Shown one piece after another: positions 1 through 7,261 of a stretch of 57,246 bases of DNA. Source of the DNA: REBR01 sp033721915 (GTDB lineage: Bacteria; Pseudomonadota; Gammaproteobacteria; Pseudomonadales; Oleiphilaceae). The DNA is taken from assembly GCA_033721915.1 (NCBI GenBank), contig JAWWAC010000015.1, positions 1 through 57,246 on the forward strand. The letters run 5' to 3'. A program made the position numbers and the translations under genes. The notes beneath the pieces were generated by a model, which did no database searches, had not been told where the DNA came from, and was given only the letters and a program-made list of their open reading frames with translations. Every line of letters starts with the position of its first letter. The stretch's first letter is position 1.

Positions 1-141
1 AAGGATAAAAAAACAGCGGGCATCGCCCCCATTTCAACCAGCAGTCAGGATCAATTAACCAACACCTAACCGCCAAGGGTGGGTCAGTTTTAAACCGGCG
101 ATATTGCCGAAAAGTGGGTCAGTTTTAACCCGGCGTTGACA
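1..141. mobile_element. Terminus of an IS21-family element (body left of window)
   Basis: Two copies of a terminal repeat, 79-100 and 114-135, read GTGGGTCAGTTTTAA.CCGGCG with 35-base spacing. They are followed by GGCGTTGACA, ending at about 141. IS21-family elements carry several such subterminal repeats and end in TG...CA; read from the other strand this end starts TGTCAACGCC. The body (istA/istB) would lie to the left, outside the window. The first 78 bases show nothing I recognise. Sequence coding for the C-terminal part of a different IstA starts immediately after the end, so the element appears to have inserted into an older IS21 copy. The exact outer boundary is inferred. Confidence 0.6.
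79..135. repeat. Duplicated IS21 terminal repeat
   Basis: GTGGGTCAGTTTTAAACCGGCG at 79-100 and GTGGGTCAGTTTTAACCCGGCG at 114-135 differ at one base. In IS21-family elements such repeats near the end are transposase binding sites. Confidence 0.7.
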
Positions 142-576
142 ATCTACGACGGTTACCACTACTCGGTCCCGTTCGAGCTGACGGGGCAGGAAGTGGGCAT
201 CTCAGCTTCATCAGACCGGATTCGGGTTTTCCGCCGAGATTGCCTAGTGGCAGAACATGACCGCGCCTTCGTTGCCCGCCGAGGCCAATACTTTACAAAC
301 CCCGAGCATATGGCGATGCCCACCGATCGAAAAAATCGAGAATGGCCTCCTGAGCGCCTAATTGCGCTGTCGCACTACATCGGACCCAATGCCGTGCGCT
401 GGATAACGAATCGATTGGAGGAAGTCGCATACCCAGAACATGCCTACAACAGTTGTTTTGGCGCTCTACAGCTCGCTCGGCAGGTTAAGCCTAACAAAAT
501 GGAGCGAGCATGCAGGAAGGCGAACCAAAGCACGCATAGCTCAATCTCGCACTTGCGTTCGCTGGTGAGCAATTGA
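142..576 (+). pseudogene. IS21 transposase (IstA) C-terminal remnant
   Basis: The reading frame encodes about 145 residues matching only the C-terminal part of IstA, the IS21-family DDE transposase. Recognisable pieces are YDGYHYSVPFEL near the start, the segment ending NPEHMAMPTDRKNREW, and the late helix with CFGALQLARQV and ERACRKA. The N-terminal helix-turn-helix and the DDE catalytic core are missing, and no istB follows. The open frame runs back only to a TTG inside the neighbouring IS end at 136, so there is no genuine start. It reads as a dead fragment truncated by insertion of the IS21 element whose end is at 141. Confidence 0.75.
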
Positions 577-612
577 CACATCAATACTGACGGGGACTTT
601 TGGGTCAAGCCA

Positions 613-632
613 CCAGCGAGAATTGTCGCTGG
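613..632. repeat. Hairpin 1 upstream of HUH replication gene
   Basis: CCAGCGA (613-619) and TCGCTGG (626-632) form a perfect 7-base stem with a 6-base loop. It lies about 180 bases upstream of the HUH-type gene at 812, beside a larger hairpin. It could belong to a replication origin (inference). Confidence 0.5.
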
Positions 633-643
633 AATGGTAGCGG

Positions 644-693
644 TCTGGAGCCGAGATATTCGAATTTGTTCCCACAAATTTCGGCTCCCAGAC
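644..693. repeat. Hairpin 2, compound inverted repeat, candidate single- or double-strand origin
   Basis: The outer arms TCTGG.AGCCGA (644-654) and TCGGCTCCCAGA (681-692) pair with one bulge. Nested inside, AATTTGT (663-669) pairs with ACAAATT (674-680) around a 4-base loop. Such cruciform structures are typical of rolling-circle replication origins. The next gene downstream encodes an HUH-type protein, which makes an origin plausible but unproven. Confidence 0.5.
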
Positions 694-811
694 CCCCATA
701 ACCAGTTCTGGCGCAACCAACCATAAAATTGGCGCAGGCTATATATAGGTAGGTTTTTAATAGTGTCCCCCTACCAACAACTCGCCCTGCCCTCAAGCAA
801 GTGAATGGAAG

Positions 812-1465
812 ATGAAGACATTCCACTATGATCAAATTATAACCATTGATGGGCTCAGTTTCCCCATCAACAGCATGCAGAGCTCCGGGTGCTGCGTACA
901 GATGCTAAAGGCCTGTAAGGGGCAGCTTGATGCGATGCTGTCTTACCACAACAAGGTTTTCGTGATGTACTTCGGACTACACCCGCAGGAATACTCTTCG
1001 CGAAACGAGGTGATGTCGAGCTTCGTCAGGTCAATCCGCAAGAGCTTGACCTTCGCCCCCAATCGCAAACCACAGAAAGCAAAGTCCTACAAAGTACAAC
1101 GACTTGGGTACGCATGGTTTCGTGAGATGGAAACCGTGCATAAGCAACATTATCACTGCGCGCTCATGGTGGACGGTAACAAGGTCAGGTCAACATACCG
1201 AATTGCAGAGAAGGTCCTCATTCCCACAGCAAACCGACTGAACGCCACCGCTTACATCTACCAGCAGCCGAGGATGGTCAATCGCAAACAATTGGAGCTA
1301 TACACGGACTGTCTTTTCCGCCTTTCCTACGGGACGAAAGAACGCGGCAAAGGGAGACGTAGCCCCAGCGCAAAGGACTACAGCACAAGTCGAATCAAGC
1401 CAAACCTAGACTCCAACTGGACCTCGTTCAAGTCGGAGAGTCTGATAAAGCCATGGGGGCCATAG
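812..1465 (+). CDS. Inovirus Gp2 / YagK-YfjJ family HUH replication protein
   Basis: The protein has 217 residues and resembles the C-terminal domain shared by E. coli prophage proteins YagK and YfjJ, annotated as inovirus Gp2 family. These are thought to be rolling-circle replication initiators. Visible motifs are HYH at residues 113-115 (within KQHYHCALMVDG), fitting the metal-binding HUH motif, and YGTK at 173-176, fitting the YxxK catalytic tyrosine motif. A run of basic residues follows. In prophages and satellite islands such genes sit with integrases, as here. Two strong hairpins lie upstream (613-693). The family call is good; nicking activity is inferred. Confidence 0.7.
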   Translation: MKTFHYDQIITIDGLSFPINSMQSSGCCVQMLKACKGQLDAMLSYHNKVFVMYFGLHPQEYSSRNEVMSSFVRSIRKSLTFAPNRKPQKAKSYKVQRLGYAWFREMETVHKQHYHCALMVDGNKVRSTYRIAEKVLIPTANRLNATAYIYQQPRMVNRKQLELYTDCLFRLSYGTKERGKGRRSPSAKDYSTSRIKPNLDSNWTSFKSESLIKPWGP

Positions 1466-2062
1466 CAGGGGTCGTCTGTCATCACAAGGCGACCGTCGCT
1501 CAGGAAAAGCGAGTGATGAATACCACCGGTCGAAAGTTCACATCTCTGCAAGATAGACAACTGGACGGGGCCCTATGCCTTCGCCAAAAACCGGGCTCCT
1601 CAACTGCCCTGCAGCGCTTTTGGCCCCATATGGCCGTTGCGCTGGAAACCTCGCTTAGCCAGTAACCCCAGCCATGGGGACTTTCTGAAAGGTTGCGGCG
1701 GAATTAATCGCACGGTCAGCCGTTACTCGGCATAAGCTGAACGGAACAGTTCTTCAGCCTCCACCACAGGACGTTCCCGTGCCCCACTCTCCGGCCCTCG
1801 AGGGCAAAGACCGCTGACAACAATGCCCGATCCTGAACTAACCATCCTGCAAGTTGCTGCCCCAGAGTTCATTGCGCGTCCCGCAGTCTCCGAGACCAGT
1901 CAGAAGCCTATCTTTTGCACGAAGGCCAACCAGTGCAAGTAGGGTATACCTTTTTCAAACTACCAGAATCATGGTGAAAACCACTTTTCAGACCACTTAT
2001 TTCAGACTATAGTTGTTGAACCAGTTAACTTGAACTGGATTGAGACTGAGAGATGATGAGCA
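1466..2062. other. Intergenic region, no gene recognised
   Basis: Nearly 600 bases lie between the HUH gene and the serine recombinase. A 70-codon frame at 1453-1665 overlaps the previous gene and has no recognisable family or convincing ribosome site, so I do not call it. The last 130 bases are AT-rich and contain the inverted repeat at 2021-2038; they probably hold the recombinase promoter. Confidence 0.5.
2021..2038. promoter_or_regulatory. Inverted repeat upstream of serine recombinase
   Basis: CCAGTT (2021-2026) and AACTGG (2033-2038) are separated by 6 bases and lie 25 bases before the recombinase start. This could be an operator or a recombination subsite used by the resolvase itself. 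No experimental support is implied. Confidence 0.35.
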
Positions 2063-2698
2063 ATGAGTTTTCACGTCAGGGCGTATCTCCGTGCGTCGAC
2101 AGATGAGCAGCACGTGGAACGTGCCCGAGAAGATCTGAAGCAGTTCGCGAAAGAGCATGACGTCAGGATTGCTGGTTGGTACTTTGAGACAGAGTCTGGT
2201 GCGAAGCTCAAGCGGCCTAAGTTGATGGAATTGATCGCCGATTCAGAGGAGGGAGACATCATCCTTGTCGAGCAGATCGATCGACTAGCTCGCTTGACCT
2301 CTGAAGACTGGGAGACCTTGAAGCGGCTGCTGGCCGAGAAGAAGCTGGCAGTCGTTTCCAAGGAACTTCCAACTTCCTATATCGCTTTCCAGCGGGACAA
2401 AAGACAGGCCGGCTTTACAGATAGCATACTCAAATATATTAACGACATGCTTCTGGATGTGCTTGCGACCATGGCAAGAAAAGACTATGACGACCGGCGG
2501 AGGCGTGCAGAGCAAGGCATTAGGCGGGCAAAGGCCGAGAACAGGTACAAAGGTCGGCCCAAAGACGAGCGGAAACGTCAGCTCATCTCCAGCTCTCTGA
2601 AAGATGGTAAGAGCTACACTGAGATTTGCGATGCTGTCGGATGTTCGAGGTACCTAGTCTCAGAAGTGGCAAAATCACTGCGAGAACCAGCTGACTGA
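2063..2698 (+). CDS. Serine recombinase (resolvase/invertase family)
   Basis: The protein has 211 residues. The N-terminal resolvase domain starts with RAYLRASTDEQ, where Ser12 is the expected nucleophile. It continues with DRLARLTSEDWETLK, matching the conserved DRL(A/S)R segment of this family. The C-terminal 45 residues (GRPKDERKRQL, then SYTEICDAVGCSRYLVSEVAKSL) form a Hin-like helix-turn-helix that would bind DNA. It probably acts as resolvase or invertase for the mobile segment. Its C-terminus is followed by imperfect 65-bp repeats that could be its sites (inference). The start is the ATG preceded by a GAGAGATGATGAG stretch. Confidence 0.85.
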   Translation: MSFHVRAYLRASTDEQHVERAREDLKQFAKEHDVRIAGWYFETESGAKLKRPKLMELIADSEEGDIILVEQIDRLARLTSEDWETLKRLLAEKKLAVVSKELPTSYIAFQRDKRQAGFTDSILKYINDMLLDVLATMARKDYDDRRRRAEQGIRRAKAENRYKGRPKDERKRQLISSSLKDGKSYTEICDAVGCSRYLVSEVAKSLREPAD

Positions 2699-2732
2699 TA
2701 CCCATAAAACCAGTGCTAGCGGGCGGTAGACA

Positions 2733-2871
2733 GCTGTACAACTCAGCACCGCTGCGTATTCAAACACGCACTTGGCGCCCCCTTCGAAGAGTAGAGTTGT
2801 ACAACTCCCGCTCTACTCTGCATCTTCAAACACGCACCTCGGGCACAAGCCGACGGGCTAGTTGTACAACT
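2733..2871. repeat. Imperfect 65-bp tandem repeats headed by a GTTGTACAAC palindrome
   Basis: Three palindromes, GCTGTACAAC (2733-2742), GTTGTACAAC (2796-2805) and GTTGTACAAC (2861-2870), are spaced 63 and 65 bases apart. The first two units also share TTCAAACACGCAC (2759-2771 and 2825-2837). The last copy abuts the hsdR stop codon. The array fills the gap between the serine recombinase and hsdR, which converge on it. It could be a recombinase site, a bidirectional terminator or a regulator binding array. Confidence 0.65.
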
Positions 2872-2872
2872 C

Positions 2873-5800
2873 CTACCGGCTCCACCCATTCGATAAAACC
2901 TCTGCCTGACTCATCACCAGATCGATTGCCTCCGGGGCTTGGTCTGGCGGGTACTTATACCGTTGAAGTGTTCGCCGAACGAGAACACGAAGTCGAGCTC
3001 GCACGCTCTCCCGGACCTGCCAGTCAACGGTTGTCGATTTCCGCAGTTTGTCCGTAATCTCAATGGCGATCTTCTTCAGGATTTCGTCGCCAAGCTCCCG
3101 AACAGCACTCTCGTTATTGGCCAATGCGTCGTAGAAGGCGATCTCGTCGGGGTTAAGGCCCAGCGCGGCCTCATGGGCCATCTCCTCTTGGAACTGCTTG
3201 GCCATAGCGATGAGCTCTTCGATCACCTGAGCGGTCTCGATGGCGCGGTTGTTGTACTTTCGCAGGGTCTCCTGAAGCCGGTCTGCGTATTTTTTCTCTT
3301 GTACAACGTTCTTGCCGGTCTTGGCCCTGATGTCGTCTTTCAGCAGCTTCTCCAACAACTCAACGGCGAGATTCTTGTACGGCATCTGCCGCACGTCCTC
3401 CAAGAACTCGTCGGACAATAACCCAATGTTCGGCTTGTCGAGACCGCAGAGTGCGAAGACGTCGTCGACGCCTTCAGCGACAATGGCGTTGTCCAGTATC
3501 TGCTTCAAGGCTGAGTTCTTCTCAGCCTGTGTCAGCTTGCGGTCAACGCTGGTGCCCTTGGTAATGGCCGCCTTCACGGCAGACAGGAACGCTATCTCTT
3601 TCTGCAGGGCCCGAGCCTCGTCGAGGGTGCCGCACAAAGAGTAAGCCTTGGTGATGGCCAATACGGTGTTCAGGAAACGCTTCTTTCCGTCTGGAAGGCC
3701 GAGGACGTAGTTGGCGGCTCCGACAAGGAGCTTCTGCGGGTTGGTCTCGAATTCACTGTAATCGAAGCCATCACCGTGCGGGCCCTTGGCGAACATGCCG
3801 TGGATGATGTCCAGTTTCTCCAGAAGTACCGCGTAGGCCTCCTCAGCACTGTGGGTTGGGGCGCCCTTGCCCTTGGAGTCTGTGTAGGTTTTTAGCGCCT
3901 GCTTCAGCTCGTTGGCGATGCCAATATAGTCGACCACCAACCCGCCGGGCTTGTCCTTGAATACCCGGTTCACGCGAGCAATAGCCTGCATGAGGTTATG
4001 CCCCTTCATGGGCTTATCAACATACATAGTATGGCAGCAGGGAGCGTCGAAACCGGTCAGCCACATGTCACGGACGATGACCAGCTTCAGCGGGTCGCTT
4101 GCGTCTTTGAAGCGTTTCTCGAAGCGCTTCTTGGTTTGCTTGTTGTAGATGTGGGGTTGCAACTCGGGTTTATCCGAGGCGGAGCCAGTCATCACAACCT
4201 TGATGGCCCCTTTCTCCGGGTCAGAGTCATGCCACTCGGGCCGCAGTTGTACAATTGAGTTGTACAACTGCACACAGATGTCCCTGCTCATGGCAACGAT
4301 CATCGCCTTGCCGTCGATGGTCGCTGTTCGCGCCTCAAAGTGGTTAACCAGATCCTCAGCGACCTGCTGGAGTCTCGGGCCTGAGCCCACCAGCTTCTCC
4401 AGTCGGCTCCACTCGCCTTTAGTTCGCTCTCGGGCGCCAACGTCGTCTTCATCTTCGACGACTTCGTCGACCTGATCGGATAGCTCCGCGATTAGCTCCC
4501 GGTTGATGTCCAGCTTGGCCAGACGTGATTCGTAGTAGATGGGAACGGTGGCCCCATCGTCCACGGCATCTTGAATGTCGTAGATCGACACGTAGTCACC
4601 GAAAACAGCTCGGGTATCCTTGTCGTCGCTGGAGATCGGGGTGCCGGTGAAGCCAATGAAGGAGGCGTTCGGCAAGGCATCACGCATGTGCTTGGCGTAG
4701 CCGAACTTGTAGCTCCCGTCCTGCTTCAGGGTTGCCTTGAGGCCGTACTGGCTGCGGTGGGCTTCGTCAGATATCACGACGATGTTGTGGCGATCGTTCA
4801 GGATCGGATGACCAGACTCATCTTCGGAGAGGGCGAACTTCTGCACAGTGGTGAAGATTATCCCGCCGGATTCTCGCTCCGCTAGCAGCTTGCGCAAGGT
4901 GTCGCGATCTTCGGCCTGCACGGGCGTCTGCTTGAGCAGGTCCTTCGCGGCGCTGAAGGTGGCGAAGAGCTGACCGTCGAGATCGTTACGGTCGGTGACC
5001 ACAATCAAGGTCGGATTGTTCATCTTAGGTTGCTGGAGCAGCTTACCTGCGTAGCAGCACATTGAGATGCTCTTGCCGGAACCCTGCGTGTGCCAGACAA
5101 CCCCGGCCTTTTTGCTGCCCGGAACCACTCGCTCTCCATAGGTGGCTCGGCGCTCACCTACCCCTTTTGTGTGTTCTGCGGCGATCACAGTTGCTTTCAC
5201 CGCCTCTCGAACAGCGTGGAACTGATGGTAACCGGCAATCTTCTTGATCAGCCGGTCGGCGTCGTTCTCGAACAGAACAAAGTAGCGGATATAGTCCAGC
5301 AGAAGTTCGCGATCGAAGAAGCCCCTCACGAGTGTCTCTAGCTGCCAGTCCAGCGCGGGCTTGTCATCCTCGTGCCTTAGGGTGCGCCACGGCAAATAAC
5401 GCTCCTGAGAGGCCGTCAGAGAGCCTAGACGTGCGTCCCATCCATCGCTGACCACCAGCGCTTCGTTGAACGCGAACAGCTCCGGCACTTCATTCTTGTA
5501 GGTCTGTATCTGGTTGAAAGCATCCCAGATGTCGGTGTTTTCGTTGCTGGGATTTTTAAGCTCAAGCACCGCAATCGGGACACCATTGATGAAACAGATC
5601 ACGTCTGGGCGTCGGAGCTGCTTTGTGCCCTCGATCGTAAATTGGTTAATGGTGCGAAACCGGTTGTAATCGAGGGCGTCAAAGTCGATCAAAAACGCAT
5701 GGTCGTGGACCACCTTGTCTTCCCGCTTGTATTCTACCGGCACCCCCTCTAACAGGAGGTGGTGAAAGGTGCGGTTATTGGTGACCAGATCGAGACTGTC

Positions 5801-6022
5801 GGGATTGGCGATTCGCGCCATCCCCTGTTCGATGGCGGATTGCGGAAGGTGCGGATTAATCCTGCGTAAAGCCGCTTCAAGATCCCCCAGTAACAGCACC
5901 TGCCGGTAGTTTGCGCGTTCAGGTGTCGGGCCGTCACAGGCGATGTCTGGCCCATGGGCTACTTCCCAGCCGTTATCTGCGAACCATTCGAGGCAAAGCT
6001 GTTCCAGTTGATCTTCGTTCAT
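2873..6022 (-). CDS. hsdR: Type I restriction enzyme R subunit
   Basis: The protein has 1049 residues, close to the usual HsdR size. HsdR is the ATP-driven translocase and nuclease subunit of type I restriction complexes and works with HsdM and HsdS. The N-terminal nuclease domain contains VIAVLELKNPS (the ELK of a PD-(D/E)XK site). The helicase domain shows WHTQGSGKS (Walker A), SDEAHRSQ (Walker B), FIGFTGTPI, and the late block LTGFDAPC...QAIARVNRVF. I chose the ATG at 6022 (MNEDQLEQ) over the upstream ATG because homologues begin here and a GGGA lies before it. It is the last gene of the minus-strand hsd block. Codons for VQLYNSIVQL create two TTGTACAA palindromes at 4245-4269. Confidence 0.93.
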   Translation of the reverse strand: MNEDQLEQLCLEWFADNGWEVAHGPDIACDGPTPERANYRQVLLLGDLEAALRRINPHLPQSAIEQGMARIANPDSLDLVTNNRTFHHLLLEGVPVEYKREDKVVHDHAFLIDFDALDYNRFRTINQFTIEGTKQLRRPDVICFINGVPIAVLELKNPSNENTDIWDAFNQIQTYKNEVPELFAFNEALVVSDGWDARLGSLTASQERYLPWRTLRHEDDKPALDWQLETLVRGFFDRELLLDYIRYFVLFENDADRLIKKIAGYHQFHAVREAVKATVIAAEHTKGVGERRATYGERVVPGSKKAGVVWHTQGSGKSISMCCYAGKLLQQPKMNNPTLIVVTDRNDLDGQLFATFSAAKDLLKQTPVQAEDRDTLRKLLAERESGGIIFTTVQKFALSEDESGHPILNDRHNIVVISDEAHRSQYGLKATLKQDGSYKFGYAKHMRDALPNASFIGFTGTPISSDDKDTRAVFGDYVSIYDIQDAVDDGATVPIYYESRLAKLDINRELIAELSDQVDEVVEDEDDVGARERTKGEWSRLEKLVGSGPRLQQVAEDLVNHFEARTATIDGKAMIVAMSRDICVQLYNSIVQLRPEWHDSDPEKGAIKVVMTGSASDKPELQPHIYNKQTKKRFEKRFKDASDPLKLVIVRDMWLTGFDAPCCHTMYVDKPMKGHNLMQAIARVNRVFKDKPGGLVVDYIGIANELKQALKTYTDSKGKGAPTHSAEEAYAVLLEKLDIIHGMFAKGPHGDGFDYSEFETNPQKLLVGAANYVLGLPDGKKRFLNTVLAITKAYSLCGTLDEARALQKEIAFLSAVKAAITKGTSVDRKLTQAEKNSALKQILDNAIVAEGVDDVFALCGLDKPNIGLLSDEFLEDVRQMPYKNLAVELLEKLLKDDIRAKTGKNVVQEKKYADRLQETLRKYNNRAIETAQVIEELIAMAKQFQEEMAHEAALGLNPDEIAFYDALANNESAVRELGDEILKKIAIEITDKLRKSTTVDWQVRESVRARLRVLVRRTLQRYKYPPDQAPEAIDLVMSQAEVLSNGWSR
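4244..4270. repeat. Paired TTGTACAA palindromes inside hsdR
   Basis: AGTTGTACAATT (4245-4256) and AGTTGTACAACT (4258-4269) lie back to back, and the 27-base block is itself a near-perfect inverted repeat. It matches the palindrome heading the repeats at 2733-2871. The encoded peptide aligns with a conserved HsdR segment, so it is not an inserted stretch. Confidence 0.6.
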
Positions 6023-6153
6023 CGGTGAGTCCCTTGCAGCCTGTGCCACAGCACAGAACACAAAAATTCATTTGACACTTGCGGCACGGCACTTATACTT
6101 GTCCGCAATACGCCCGGCGCCTCTTCACAATTCTGTTGTGTACGCGCCGGTTC

Positions 6154-7122
6154 TCATTTCTGGGACCATAAACCCCACGTCTGCCACCCCTCTACTGCGC
6201 CGAAATCCTCGATTTTTATAGCCCCTGTCGGTGACCGAGGAAACTCTGCAATTACATCCTTCAACCGCTGGCACCAGCTGGAGTTCGGGCATATCACCTG
6301 CAGCATGGTTTGCATCAAGCAAAAATAAAAGAACGGGCGCGCGTTATTCATAAGTTGCCAGTAATGGGCATGTGAAGGTAGCGGGGAGCGTTCCAGCACG
6401 TTGATATTCCACAGCCGGCTATGGTGCGCTGATACATTGCGAATGAAGTTCAAACTGCGCAACCATGAAGAAAACGTACCACCGTCAGGTGCTCCATACT
6501 TTACTGCGATGCAGTCTTGATCTGCTATCTTCATTCCGGCATAGAGCTTGGACATCATGCCGAAGTCCCAGACCTCAACAGCAACCCAAATAGGCAGTTG
6601 ACCATAGTTGTTCTGGTAATGCTCGACGAAAGGTTCGCGACGAGAGCGCCATAGGTGACTACGATACTTGTCTAGCCACTTGGCATGCTCTGTACGCCCT
6701 CTGGCAGGACCACGCGATTGGATCTTTTTACTAAAATGTCCATGCAGGCATCGGGGCTTCTCATGCGCGTGTGGATCAACTCTCCCTAGTAAATGAGCGA
6801 TATCGACCCGCACTGCCATTTCGATTCGCTCCAGTGCATCCATGGCTAGCATCCGCAACTTCTTGTCGAATACGTAAAGCTGTACCACGTCAGCAAAGTG
6901 GCTGCCTTCGACAAAATCATCCAGACGCCGGGGTGTCTTACTATTAGCGGCATGCACGGGATCTAACTCGCGGAATGGGTACCAGTATCCACTGAGCCGG
7001 TAGTACCCGAGGCGTTCAAGATAGCTCTTGGCCGCGACTTGATCCTCTATGGCCATCCCTCGCTGCTGCAACAACTCAAGCTGATCATCGAGGGACTTCC
7101 ATGGTTTAGGGTACTGCGGCAT
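6154..7122 (-). CDS. Abi_2 (AbiD/AbiF-like) abortive infection protein
   Basis: The protein has 322 residues of the Abi_2 family, which includes lactococcal AbiD and AbiF and is used in phage defence by growth arrest or death. Diagnostic features are the N-terminal KPWKSLDDQLELLQQRGM and YLERLGYYRLSGYWYPFR segments and the late IRNVSAHHSRLWN. In that segment Arg228 and His233 form the RX4H motif of HEPN ribonuclease folds. It lies between the DUF4268 gene and hsdR in the same direction, with gaps of 131-139 bases, so it may have its own promoter. The ATG follows AGGACACAGCT. RNA cleavage is inferred from the HEPN motif. Confidence 0.85.
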   Translation of the reverse strand: MPQYPKPWKSLDDQLELLQQRGMAIEDQVAAKSYLERLGYYRLSGYWYPFRELDPVHAANSKTPRRLDDFVEGSHFADVVQLYVFDKKLRMLAMDALERIEMAVRVDIAHLLGRVDPHAHEKPRCLHGHFSKKIQSRGPARGRTEHAKWLDKYRSHLWRSRREPFVEHYQNNYGQLPIWVAVEVWDFGMMSKLYAGMKIADQDCIAVKYGAPDGGTFSSWLRSLNFIRNVSAHHSRLWNINVLERSPLPSHAHYWQLMNNARPFFYFCLMQTMLQVICPNSSWCQRLKDVIAEFPRSPTGAIKIEDFGAVEGWQTWGLWSQK

Positions 7123-7261
7123 AGCTGTGTCCTAACTCAACTTTAACTACGAGTAATTGTTGGTGGTTGTCATTCTTTTGCCCTAACGTTCCAAAACGGA
7201 ACATATGCCCTGTCCGTCAAGCTATACCTGCTCATCTCGTGAGATAAACAGATGAACTGTG

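Noticed and set aside
1453..1665. Open frame of 70 codons after the HUH gene
   Set aside because: It overlaps the previous gene, has no family pattern and no convincing ribosome site.
2733..2871. Repeats as a CRISPR array or integron attC sites
   Set aside because: Units are too few and imperfect, there are no cas genes, and no integron integrase.
2713..3057. Open frame over the 65-bp repeats
   Set aside because: It spans repeats and runs into hsdR on the other strand; composition is not protein-like.
6079..6108. Inverted repeat TTGCGG...CCGCAA before hsdR
   Set aside because: Short arms with a long spacer, likely by chance; not enough to call an operator.
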